Positions 17,724-25,729 of a stretch of DNA of 64,000 nt are shown piece by piece. How positions within the stretch are numbered: the stretch's first letter is position 1; each line of letters opens with the position of its first letter. The position numbers were made by a program, and so were the translations under genes. Under the pieces are notes generated by a model, which was not told where the DNA came from, searched no databases, and was given only the letters and a program-made list of their open reading frames with translations. This DNA comes from Bacillus sp. MM2020_4 (GTDB lineage: Bacteria; Bacillota; Bacilli; Bacillales; Cytobacillaceae). The DNA lies in the NCBI RefSeq assembly GCF_011250555.1, contig NZ_JAANMZ010000023.1:1-64000 (forward strand), written 5' to 3'.

Positions 17724-18125
17724 ATGAACGTCATGAAAAAAGCTTGGGAAATCGCAAGAGAAGGTCAAAAGAAATTTGGAGGAAAAGTAAAAGAATATTT
17801 TTCCCAGGCTTTGAAAATGGCGTGGAGCATCGTGAAAAATGCTATGGAAAAAGTAGAAATCGGTTATCAAGAAGTAGCTAAGAAAAACGGTGTAATGTAC
17901 TTTGTTGTAAATGACGTTGAAGGATTGGAAGTGTCGTTTTTAAGCACTGAAAAGAATCATTACAACGGCAAAATGATGACTAAAAAAGATGTAATCGAAA
18001 ATTTTAAGCGTGGCACAAACAATAAAACTGGGAAAGCCGCTCGTCTATATGACGTAGCGATCAACTCCGGCGACATAGAAATTACATTAGGTGATGTAGT
18101 TGAGGTTATTAAAAATGCTAGATAA
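17724..18125 (+). CDS. hypothetical prophage protein, 133 residues
   Basis: N-terminal amphipathic Lys/Trp helices (KKAWEIAREGQKKFGG, then FSQALKMAWSIVK) resemble short conserved segments seen in other Firmicutes phage proteins. The C-terminal part is alpha/beta. Strong AAAGGAGG ribosome site, and its promoter has twin operators, so expression is tightly controlled. Function unknown. Alternative start at the second Met four codons in. Confidence 0.7.
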   Translation: MNVMKKAWEIAREGQKKFGGKVKEYFSQALKMAWSIVKNAMEKVEIGYQEVAKKNGVMYFVVNDVEGLEVSFLSTEKNHYNGKMMTKKDVIENFKRGTNNKTGKAARLYDVAINSGDIEITLGDVVEVIKNAR

Positions 18126-18432
18126 CATCATTGGAGTGGAGGAGGCCGCTGAAATTCTTGGTCTCTCTCCTGGTACTGTAAAAAACATGTGTGCAGCTGG
18201 CAAATTAGAGAGTAAAAAAATCGGAAAAACGTGGGTCTTAGATAAAACTAATTTGGAGGTAAATAAAATGGCGAAAGTATTTTATGAAGATATCTTGGTT
18301 GGGGAAGTTATGACAAACCGTAGTTTATCAGTGGATGAAGCATTAGACTTAATCGGCTTTAACGAAGAAAAATTTATCACTGATAACAGGTTTGATGACA
18401 TCGATTATAACGATTTTAAGTTGGTGTACTAA
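18115..18432 (+). CDS. excisionase-like HTH protein with C-terminal extension
   Basis: About 105 residues. Residues 1-50 form an HTH_17/excisionase-type winged helix (IGVEEAAEILGLSPGTVKN, then GKLESKKIGKTWVLDKTNLE). The rest (KVFYEDILVGEVMTNRSLSV) looks like a separate small domain. I chose the ATG at 18115 with GAGG upstream rather than a TTG at 18100. The gene overlaps the previous one. It might regulate the accessory promoter or act as a recombination directionality factor; both are guesses. Confidence 0.75.
   Translation: MLDNIIGVEEAAEILGLSPGTVKNMCAAGKLESKKIGKTWVLDKTNLEVNKMAKVFYEDILVGEVMTNRSLSVDEALDLIGFNEEKFITDNRFDDIDYNDFKLVY
18268..18432 (+). CDS. possible internal start: 54-residue protein
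   Basis: A GGAGG sequence lies 8 bp before an in-frame ATG inside the HTH gene. The product, from MAKVFYEDILVGEVM to the shared stop, equals the C-terminal domain alone. The gene may therefore give two proteins, or two ancestral genes may have fused. Confidence 0.45.
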   Translation: MAKVFYEDILVGEVMTNRSLSVDEALDLIGFNEEKFITDNRFDDIDYNDFKLVY

Positions 18433-18807
18433 GTGCGTAAGCGACTAGACCTAACAGGCAGCCGCTATGGTTGCCTGGTGGTTTTAAAAGAAGAGGAGCA
18501 GATCGGCACAAAGCGTCGCTGGCTATGTCGGTGTAATTGTGGGAAAGAAACAGTTGTCCTTATGGATAGCTTACGCAGTGGAAACACTCAATCCTGTGGA
18601 TGCATAAAGCCGATAAACGTTTCAAAAGCAAATGTTATTAATTTAACAGGTCAGCGTTTTGGAAAGTTGACAGTATTAAGTAGGTCAAAAATCAAAGAAA
18701 ATAAACGGCATACTTTTTGGGAATGCAAATGTGATTGCGGGAATACCTCAATTGTGGACAGTTCCAATTTAAAAAGTGGTAATACTAAATCATGTGGGTG
18801 TATTTAA
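18433..18807 (+). CDS. phage zinc-finger protein with two tandem CxCxCG units
   Basis: A 124-residue protein from a GTG start. Two similar halves each read LTGxRxGxLxVL, then W-x-C-x-C-x-CG, then LxSGxTxSCGC. This unit is normally the N-terminal DNA-binding part of phage AP2/HNH-type endonucleases; here the nuclease part is absent, so it may be a remnant or a stand-alone DNA-binding protein. It starts immediately after the HTH gene stop. A terminator follows. Confidence 0.75.
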   Translation: MRKRLDLTGSRYGCLVVLKEEEQIGTKRRWLCRCNCGKETVVLMDSLRSGNTQSCGCIKPINVSKANVINLTGQRFGKLTVLSRSKIKENKRHTFWECKCDCGNTSIVDSSNLKSGNTKSCGCI

Positions 18808-18814
18808 AGGTTAA

Positions 18815-18846
18815 ACCCCCATCTCACGCGAGACAGGGGCTTTTTA
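18815..18846 (+). terminator. terminator of second accessory operon
   Basis: ACCCCC...CTC and GAG...GGGG arms, followed by TTTTTA on the plus strand. It lies between the convergent accessory operon and the endolysin gene and may work for both. Confidence 0.8.
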
Positions 18847-18849
18847 CTA

Positions 18850-19713
18850 TTAAAACATCATTGACCAGGTTGCAGGACCGACAATACCATCGGATACTAA
18901 CCCATGCCTACTTTGATAAGCCTTTACGGCTGCCTTTGTATTTGGCCCGAAGATACCATCAGGATTAACTCCGACTGCCCGCTGGATCCGTTCCACGTCC
19001 TTTCCTCGACTACCATTCTTAATCAGGTGACCTGGATACGGTACGATGTCTTTAGGTTTAGCAGGCTTTGCTGTCACTACAGGTTTAGGCGCAACAGGCT
19101 TTGGAGCAAGCGGTGTATTTGTACCTGTAAACCATTCCAACGGTTTACCGCCATTAAGGATATTTAAGTCTAAATTACCATTGTATCCGTTTAATATCCC
19201 TGTGCTAGTATATTGCCAAATGTCACATGGATAATCTGGTTTTGTTTGTGGCTTACCATCGTTACAACCATACCGTGGAATCCAAACCGCATCCACTTCA
19301 GCAAAATTTAGATTAAAAGATTTATATAAATGGTGAGCAATATAGATACCAATCTTTTGGACTCCAAAACTACGAAGTTTTTTAACGTAAGCCGAAACAC
19401 CGGCACGCATATCAGCCATGGATTGTTCCTCGACATCGAGCCACCATACAGTAGGGTTTAAATCCTTTGTGCGGTTATAAAAATCTGTTGCTTCCACAGC
19501 CATATCGGATAGGCTGACACCTCTCACCCAAGCATATGCATTTGTGGACACCCCGCGTTTGCGGAGCTCATTATGATGTGTTTTATAATGATAGTCAATT
19601 TTCTGCGAACCATATTGAGTACGAATTATTGCGAGTTCTACTTCCTTTGCAAGTTGATCATAATTAATTTTTGTAGGATCTTGATGATGTGATAAATCAA
19701 TAATTTTACTCAT
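18850..19713 (-). CDS. endolysin: GH25 lysozyme with PG-binding domain
   Basis: A 287-residue phage lysin that cleaves the glycan of peptidoglycan at the end of the lytic cycle. The N-terminal GH25-like domain has IIDLSHHQ, WWLDVEEQ and the closing DIWQYTSTG. A Pro/Lys/Ala linker (about residues 205-225) leads to a C-terminal PG_binding_1 domain (GKDVERIQRAVGVNPDGIFG). It has no signal peptide, so it needs the adjacent holin for release. The start overlaps the holin stop by one base. Confidence 0.95.
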   Translation of the reverse strand: MSKIIDLSHHQDPTKINYDQLAKEVELAIIRTQYGSQKIDYHYKTHHNELRKRGVSTNAYAWVRGVSLSDMAVEATDFYNRTKDLNPTVWWLDVEEQSMADMRAGVSAYVKKLRSFGVQKIGIYIAHHLYKSFNLNFAEVDAVWIPRYGCNDGKPQTKPDYPCDIWQYTSTGILNGYNGNLDLNILNGGKPLEWFTGTNTPLAPKPVAPKPVVTAKPAKPKDIVPYPGHLIKNGSRGKDVERIQRAVGVNPDGIFGPNTKAAVKAYQSRHGLVSDGIVGPATWSMMF

Positions 19714-20120
19714 TATTTACCCTCTCCTTTTTCTTTTAATAGAGTAATAAAGTTTTTTACCGGGCCAAGAGGCACACCTAATTTACCTGCATTCTCCGTT
19801 AAACTAATAAATTCAATAACTATATAAGCAATGGTTACACCATCACCAAGATGTTGAGTACCAAGGATCCCTTTTTCCAATAAATAAATTAAGCCCACAA
19901 TGATTAGAATGTGGACCTTTTTCACAAATCCTATCCGTCCTTTTGCGCTGCTTACTCCACCATTGACAGCACCTGCAGATACTCCCGACACAAAATCAGC
20001 AGCCATCATAATTATAAGTGTGGGAAATGCCCATCCCATTGCTCCCACAATAAAAGACCAAATAGTACCGATTGCTCCAAAAAAACTTTTAATAAATATG
20101 ATAAGCTTATTTCCATCCAT
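19713..20120 (-). CDS. phage holin, phi29/TcdE-type family
   Basis: A 135-residue inner-membrane protein with several hydrophobic segments (ALPTLIIMMAAD-like region, VHILIIVGLIYLLEKG, VTIAYIVIEFISL) and the conserved DFVSGVSAGAVNGGVSS, then TENAGKLG-P motifs of the holin 4_1 family. It forms the membrane hole that frees the endolysin encoded just downstream. It has an AGGA(GG) ribosome site. Confidence 0.93.
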   Translation of the reverse strand: MDGNKLIIFIKSFFGAIGTIWSFIVGAMGWAFPTLIIMMAADFVSGVSAGAVNGGVSSAKGRIGFVKKVHILIIVGLIYLLEKGILGTQHLGDGVTIAYIVIEFISLTENAGKLGVPLGPVKNFITLLKEKGEGK

Positions 20121-20148
20121 CCTCTTTCCTCCTCAAAATAAAAAAGCC

Positions 20149-20331
20149 TTATTCGGCTTCGATAATAGGTATCACTGCTTTTACATCAATTCTGGATAAA
20201 ATCACATTAGTAAAAACTACAGTATTGATTTCGTTGTTATTTAGATCAGCATTAACTTGCACAGCATCATATTCCTCCACAGTAACTTCATACTCGCCAC
20301 CGCTGTGGGTGATGATTTTAAGATTAATCAA
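20149..20331 (-). CDS. small tail-region protein, 60 residues
   Basis: Acidic beta-rich protein (ITHSGGEYEVTVEEYDAVQV) overlapping the stop of the tail endopeptidase-type gene by four bases, so translationally coupled to it. Its position between tail and holin is that of XkdX-like or other small tail accessory proteins. Function unassigned. Confidence 0.7.
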   Translation of the reverse strand: MINLKIITHSGGEYEVTVEEYDAVQVNADLNNNEINTVVFTNVILSRIDVKAVIPIIEAE

Positions 20332-22163
20332 AAGGAACCACCTCCTCGACTTTGAATGAAAAATTGCGTATATATATTTGCATTAATTCGTCCTAAATCA
20401 TTAGGTGCAATCGTAATCGAATGCCATCCACGATCGACTTTACCCTCACTATCCTTTGCTAGATAAGGAATTAAGTCGATATTATCGCCGCTAGTACCGG
20501 TGAAAGGAATGGTATTACCATCGATTTTTATTACTACTGCAGACGGAGTTTTGTTTAATTTATAAATTCCAAACTGGATAGCATGTGTATGGTCAGGCAA
20601 AGTAATATCATGTGTGTGCGCAGGAATATTTACACTATGACTGTGCGCAGGTACTGAAACAGAATGCGTGTGGTTTGGTATTGTCACGTTGTGGTTGTGA
20701 CCTGGAATCACATATTCATGCTTATGATAGCCCCAGTTTTCAGTACCAACACTATTTTCGGGGACACCTGTCATATCATGCAATTCAATAAAGTTAGATG
20801 ATGTTTCCTGTGACCCACCGCCAGCTGCACTTGTAACGGTTGCTTGCCCGCCTGCTGAACTAGTTTGAGTGGAACCACCTCCACTTGATGTGGAAGAAAC
20901 TACTGCCCCACCTCCTTCAATCGCTCTCTCATAAGCTCTAAATTTATCAGTCTTAAAGGATAGCAATAACTTATTGATTTTTACCAATTCGTCAGGTAAA
21001 TAGAAGGTGATTTCTGCCGGGTTGTCCGGATCCGCATTGTCGTTATAATCATGGCTATCGATATTCGTTGCTCCCTGGCTATAAAGTTCATTGATCTGCT
21101 GTCGGCGTTCTATATCAGATTGAGTTGTTGATAAATCATCCGTTTTATTAGCGATTTCTAATTGAATAGCACCAGGATTACCTTTGATATCTGACTTTGA
21201 TTCTTTTATTATCCTCGCTTCGAAGATGCCTAAATCATCATCTATCATTCTTGCAACACGGCCCATTCTCAATTTGTGGATGTCTTCACCGGTAATGGAT
21301 GCGATATCTGCAGCTGATGCTCGATAGGTCACTTTTGGTACCTTCCACTGATTTAATAAAGCTAACGCATTGGCCTTTAAAGTAGGCGCATCCTCAAAAC
21401 GTTTGTCTGCCCATATATACGACCGCAATCCGTATTTAGCGATTGATTCCGCATCTTCGACGTATGGGATTCCGTTATTTACTGACATAATGTTAAGCTG
21501 GTTATCTCCCTCACCGTATCCAAGAGCATAAATTCTATTAAACACAACGGAAGGATCTATTTCCCTTTCAATGGATATTTGATTCTTACCATATCGGATT
21601 TCACAGGTTACTTTCGATTCAGGATCTACTAAATTTAGAGTCCATGGATAAGATTGTGTATCATGCGTCCACTGATAAGGCATGTCAAAAGGCTTTGGTA
21701 TGGAGAACATTGGACTAAGTAATCCATTTTCATTTTCCCACTTATAAGAGAAATACCTTGTAAAATTAATTAGGCCTTTTTGCCAATTCTTTTTAGATTG
21801 TTTGTCCAAGAGGTATTGAATATTATCTGCTGTTGTTAAATTATCATTCTGATGGTACAAAAAAAGCACGTCATCTAGCAAAGTTGCTAGAACGTGCTCA
21901 CATTGATATTTAACTTCGTTTGTACTTTCCGATTTCACTGTACTTTCTGGGATAATACGGAACAAGCCAATATACTCGTCTTGATCAGTCACTTCCACAA
22001 AAAAAAGTGGCTGACATTCTGCGTTTTTTGGGTCATTCAATGGTAGTGTAAAGGTTGCCGTCCACAATTCATTAAAGTTTTTTTCATATCCAATCCCATA
22101 TGCATTTTCTAAAATGGCCACCGGTTGCCGTTGCTGGTTAAGTATTTTAATAATGGTAATCAC
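20328..22163 (-). CDS. phage tail protein, prophage endopeptidase tail type, with His-rich repeats
   Basis: A 611-residue baseplate/tail protein. Residues 1 to about 350 match the prophage tail/Tal family that forms the tail tip. After a Gly/Ser linker comes a series of six HxH units (HNHNVTIP, HTHSVSVP, HSHSVNIP, HTHDITLP, HTHAI), each about eight residues. Comparable HxH repeats bind metal in tail fibre tips of other phages. The gene starts at a GTG with only a close AAAGG. It is separated from the Dit gene by the beta-helix protein and the moron, which is unusual. Confidence 0.88.
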   Translation of the reverse strand: MITIIKILNQQRQPVAILENAYGIGYEKNFNELWTATFTLPLNDPKNAECQPLFFVEVTDQDEYIGLFRIIPESTVKSESTNEVKYQCEHVLATLLDDVLFLYHQNDNLTTADNIQYLLDKQSKKNWQKGLINFTRYFSYKWENENGLLSPMFSIPKPFDMPYQWTHDTQSYPWTLNLVDPESKVTCEIRYGKNQISIEREIDPSVVFNRIYALGYGEGDNQLNIMSVNNGIPYVEDAESIAKYGLRSYIWADKRFEDAPTLKANALALLNQWKVPKVTYRASAADIASITGEDIHKLRMGRVARMIDDDLGIFEARIIKESKSDIKGNPGAIQLEIANKTDDLSTTQSDIERRQQINELYSQGATNIDSHDYNDNADPDNPAEITFYLPDELVKINKLLLSFKTDKFRAYERAIEGGGAVVSSTSSGGGSTQTSSAGGQATVTSAAGGGSQETSSNFIELHDMTGVPENSVGTENWGYHKHEYVIPGHNHNVTIPNHTHSVSVPAHSHSVNIPAHTHDITLPDHTHAIQFGIYKLNKTPSAVVIKIDGNTIPFTGTSGDNIDLIPYLAKDSEGKVDRGWHSITIAPNDLGRINANIYTQFFIQSRGGGSF

Positions 22164-22173
22164 CGCCTTTCTA

Positions 22174-22203
22174 AAAACAAAAGAGCCATGTGGAAGGACT
22201 CTT
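22174..22203 (-). terminator. terminator of the leftward moron gene
   Basis: AAGAG...CC and GG...CTCTT arms, with TTGTTTTT following on the minus strand. It sits between the 22.3-kb small gene and the tail gene. Confidence 0.6.
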
Positions 22204-22270
22204 AAAACTAATCCCGATTGTTAATACGCGGGTTTTTTTATGCAAAATAATAAGCCCGTTACACAGGGTA

Positions 22271-22453
22271 CTAATTCTGATTTTTAACTATTGCAGACGC
22301 CTCATGAAAACGTTGGATATAGCACTGCTTCTTCTTCTCAATATCCTTGATATCTTTATCCAATAAATCAGGAAAACACACTTCTAATGAGTACCATTCT
22401 TCAAGTAAATCATTAAACACTTCATATACTTTTTGTTTATCCATAGTCCTCAT
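22271..22453 (-). CDS. hypothetical small protein, divergent moron partner
   Basis: A 57-60 residue acidic helical protein (VYEVFNDLLEEWYSLEVC, then KDIEKKKQCYIQRFHEAS). Starts possible at 22453 or 22444. Divergent from the 236-residue gene with less than 60 bp between starts. It interrupts the tail operon. No family is recognised; it could be a partner, regulator or antidote of the larger neighbour, which is speculation. Confidence 0.65.
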   Translation of the reverse strand: MRTMDKQKVYEVFNDLLEEWYSLEVCFPDLLDKDIKDIEKKKQCYIQRFHEASAIVKNQN

Positions 22454-22501
22454 CCTTTCCTTACTGTATAATTTTAGCAGAAAGGAGGGATAAAAAACCA
22501 T

Positions 22502-23212
22502 ATGTCATTAAGAGAATCCATTTTACTTTTGAAACAAGCAAAACAATTTTTAGACCAGATTGAATCTTCTTATCCTGTCTATTTAACTCAAAGGGAAGCT
22601 TCTGAAGAATTGCAAATTCAGATCAAAGATTTTCTGGATAAGGTCAATCCTGCGTTAGATTTTGCTGCATACCATATCTTCAATACTTATTGCATTCCTC
22701 ATGTAAAAGGTGATCTAGGTAGAGCAGAAGCAAAGGTGTACTTTCCTTTAAGAGATACAAATAAAGCATTTGATCACTATATAAAGAACATCTACCCTGG
22801 TTTATTAGAGCAACGACCTGATATAGTAGATGTTTTAAGAAAGTATCAACCTTTTCCAACACGTCCTAAATGGTTATTTCATCTAAGAGAACTAGCAAAG
22901 CATAATAAACATAGAAACTTAACTAAACAATCATTCAGACAGTCAACACATATTGATAATCTCACATTTCCAGGTGGTGGTGGAATTAGAGGTATTACTA
23001 TTGTAAATAGTAATGATGTCAGTGCGGTCAGTTACTACGGACAATCTATAGATTTCCAAAATCCAAACAACATCCCTGATTATTTTAATTACAGTGGTTC
23101 TGTTGATTATGATTTTGTCTTTATAGATATTAATCAACCTGTTTTAAATACTTTAAAAAGAATTTACAGAAGTGCTCCAACTGTAATATATGATCTAGAA
23201 AAAATTCTTTAG
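22502..23212 (+). CDS. moron protein with HEPN-like Rx4H motif
   Basis: A 236-residue soluble protein on the strand opposite to the tail genes. The N-terminal half is helical (SLRESILLLKQAKQFLDQIE) and contains a helix with RELAKHNKHR, which fits the Rx4-6H motif of HEPN ribonucleases; the second half is beta-rich with a GGGG turn. AAAGGAGG ribosome site 12 bp upstream, TATAAT at 22466-22471, and its own intrinsic terminator. It is AT-rich relative to the tail genes by eye. This independent transcription unit inside a late operon is a classic moron. A defence or superinfection role is inference. Confidence 0.75.
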   Translation: MSLRESILLLKQAKQFLDQIESSYPVYLTQREASEELQIQIKDFLDKVNPALDFAAYHIFNTYCIPHVKGDLGRAEAKVYFPLRDTNKAFDHYIKNIYPGLLEQRPDIVDVLRKYQPFPTRPKWLFHLRELAKHNKHRNLTKQSFRQSTHIDNLTFPGGGGIRGITIVNSNDVSAVSYYGQSIDFQNPNNIPDYFNYSGSVDYDFVFIDINQPVLNTLKRIYRSAPTVIYDLEKIL

Positions 23213-23238
23213 GAAGGCTGCAACCTTCCTCTTTTTTA
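23211..23238 (+). terminator. moron terminator
   Basis: AGGAAGG and CCTTCCT stem with a CTTTTTTA tail directly after the moron stop. Confidence 0.9.
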
Positions 23239-23269
23239 TGTCAATTTCAGTACACTTCCAAGTCTGAAG

Positions 23270-24925
23270 TTAATACAACGGATTGACAACTCCGCTACCG
23301 TCCTTAAACTTCAATTTCCCATCAGAAGAATGAACAAACAACGTGTTGTTTAATGCCAATGTTTCTGAAACTGGTACAAGTTCAATCCCGATAGGTAATT
23401 TAAATATTGCTCCTGTTTGCTTGAATCGTCCGTATTCTTTATATGTTTCTGACCCTACTGCCCCTTGATATCGTCCAAAGACCAAATCATTGCTTGTAAC
23501 TTCCAAGTCAATACTTGCACGTGCAGCACCATTACTTAGAAAACGTTGTGAAAGTAGTTTAGTATCAGATCCTCTATCTAATTGTTCAATCACATTACCA
23601 CTAGAATTTTTAGTCCGTTTACCATTTGAATCATACGTGATTCTTTGACCCTTACCAGATAAATCAGTAAACGTCATATTCGTTCCTAAATTGTCATATT
23701 CAGAGCTGAAACGATCAATATTAGTCGCTTCTATATAGATTCCTTTTGTAGTTGTACCGCTTACAGCTTGAACAATGTCATTTCGTCTTGTTTCCATAAC
23801 CGTTACACCAACAACATGAATCGCATATTCAGCAAGTTTTGAATTGATATAAACATATCTCACGCTAACAAATTTACAAGGATATGTTGCTGAACCAATT
23901 TCAATATCAGAATATTTATTGGTGGCATCGTTTAATTGTCCGTTTTGTTCATAGTAACCGCCCTCGATACTGAATACATTTCCACCTTCACCGAATACGC
24001 CATGTTTTCTATTTCCTTCAACGTCACATTCGATTAAAGCTACTGAATCATTTCCGTATGTGTAGAATCCATGTCCAAAGTTAAAATTGATTAAACAGTC
24101 TCTAAACACCGCATTATTCGTGTTATTTCTAATGTCTATACCATTGTCTCTATTCCATTGAAAACGACATTTATCAGCTCGAATCGTCCATGAGTTTGAA
24201 GCAACAAATCCTTTATTGTTATAAATAACATCCACATGATTGAGGATAACCAAATTTGTAGCATATTTGGCATTAATACCATGTCCACTATCTATATTGT
24301 TTCCTTTGATAGTTAAATCCCGAATAAGGATATGTTTTTTCTCACTTCCAGCCGTACCACTAATTGCAATCGCATCGTTTACACTATTGTTGTAAAGGAT
24401 GGTAGCACTAGTGCCAACCCCTTCAAAAACAATGTTAGATGGGAGATTAATACCTGTAATGTTGTAGGTTTTTCCTCCTAACACAATACGTCCACCGTTT
24501 GGCAAACTATCTATTGCTCTTTGAATACGTGCTGTGTCATCGGTTTCAGGTATTTGTAAGGGGAATTTTTCAACATACGCAATACTGCTATTAGTCGAAG
24601 TTTGGGCCAACTTCGTCGTAACTTCGTTGTAGTCATCGTCCAATCTTTGCTTTAAATTACCCTTATTTACCCCATTTGCATCCACTGCTGCCTGGGCGGA
24701 CATTGCGTCGGAATCAGTTTCTCGATTGACTACAGCATTAAGCTGTGTTTGAGTACTATCTGATTTTGCATTTGCTGCATTTGCAGTATTAACAGCAGAA
24801 GTTGAATTTGTTTCAGCTGTTGCGGATTTCTTGAATGCTTCATTACTATTGTCAATGGCACTATTTAATTTAGGATAGGTTTGCTTTAAACTATCCGTGC
24901 CTAGAATTTTAGGAGCATCTGCCAT
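23270..24925 (-). CDS. tail spike / receptor-binding protein with beta-helix
   Basis: A 551-residue protein. The first 115 residues form an alanine-rich coiled coil (AFKKSATAETNSTSAVNTAN). Then comes a pectate-lyase-like right-handed beta-helix (IQRAIDSLPNGGRIVLGG through repeated N-x-G/H-x-F/I-x-x-x rungs), and a C-terminal trimer or fibre tip. Such proteins bind and often cleave surface polysaccharide or teichoic acid. Located after the Dit gene, it is the likely host-range determinant. The substrate is unknown. Confidence 0.9.
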   Translation of the reverse strand: MADAPKILGTDSLKQTYPKLNSAIDNSNEAFKKSATAETNSTSAVNTANAANAKSDSTQTQLNAVVNRETDSDAMSAQAAVDANGVNKGNLKQRLDDDYNEVTTKLAQTSTNSSIAYVEKFPLQIPETDDTARIQRAIDSLPNGGRIVLGGKTYNITGINLPSNIVFEGVGTSATILYNNSVNDAIAISGTAGSEKKHILIRDLTIKGNNIDSGHGINAKYATNLVILNHVDVIYNNKGFVASNSWTIRADKCRFQWNRDNGIDIRNNTNNAVFRDCLINFNFGHGFYTYGNDSVALIECDVEGNRKHGVFGEGGNVFSIEGGYYEQNGQLNDATNKYSDIEIGSATYPCKFVSVRYVYINSKLAEYAIHVVGVTVMETRRNDIVQAVSGTTTKGIYIEATNIDRFSSEYDNLGTNMTFTDLSGKGQRITYDSNGKRTKNSSGNVIEQLDRGSDTKLLSQRFLSNGAARASIDLEVTSNDLVFGRYQGAVGSETYKEYGRFKQTGAIFKLPIGIELVPVSETLALNNTLFVHSSDGKLKFKDGSGVVNPLY

Positions 24926-24937
24926 CTCACATCCTCC

Positions 24938-25729
24938 TTATACATATTGGTAAGTTAAACTCTCGCTGATTATTAAATCTAAATTGCTGCCTTCCACAGT
25001 GATTGTGTTTACACCTGGAAATAATTCAAGAAACACTCCATTTGTGGAAGTTAAATTAGTGACCCCATTTACTTTCACTGTATAATTTTCAGTGATTTCA
25101 TATGTTTTATTGGTAAATGAACTAAAAGTCATAGTCTTTCCATTAGTTGAAAATGCAATGTTATCCCCACTTCCTTCCATCCGAAAAGAAAACGGAATTA
25201 CAATCGTCCCGTTATTAATGATTTCAAATGATTGTGGACTAAATATTTTCCTATTGCTAAAACCTGTATCCCACAATAAATCACTCATGACAGGAATGTC
25301 TGAATCCATTATTATTTCATCTGAAGGAACAATAAAATTTTTACGTGGTTTGCTCGCAATCAAAGGCAAATCGAAAAAAGCAAAACCATGTATCCTTCGC
25401 GGAGTAAAACCATTAGCAATTTTCACCCGATAATATTTATCCGGTTCATAGTCGAATGATAGTTTCATTTCCCTTGGCTTTCCATAATGATCAAACAAAA
25501 AAGCAACGAATTCATTTAACCTTCGCTGCTTTTCGTACATGTCATATTCGATAAACCCAAGTGGAAAGTTAAAAGGTTTAGGACCCGATTCGGAACCAAA
25601 ATCCCATTCTCCATCCATCCCAGGAATAGTCATTGTCTTCCTTCTTAAATCAGGCACCGCAGGATGATCATGCTCTTGTTGTATTTGTAAACCCCATTTA
25701 CTGATTGGAAAACCATCAAGTAATATCAC
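24938..25729 (-). CDS. distal tail protein (Dit-like, Sipho_tail family)
   Basis: A 263-residue protein with the Dit N-terminal motif (ILLDGFPISKWGL, MTIPGMDGEWDFGSESGPK) and a C-terminal galectin-like beta domain. It forms the hexameric hub linking the tail tube to the tip. The start overlaps the tape measure gene by four bases. Confidence 0.92.
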   Translation of the reverse strand: MILLDGFPISKWGLQIQQEHDHPAVPDLRRKTMTIPGMDGEWDFGSESGPKPFNFPLGFIEYDMYEKQRRLNEFVAFLFDHYGKPREMKLSFDYEPDKYYRVKIANGFTPRRIHGFAFFDLPLIASKPRKNFIVPSDEIIMDSDIPVMSDLLWDTGFSNRKIFSPQSFEIINNGTIVIPFSFRMEGSGDNIAFSTNGKTMTFSSFTNKTYEITENYTVKVNGVTNLTSTNGVFLELFPGVNTITVEGSNLDLIISESLTYQYV

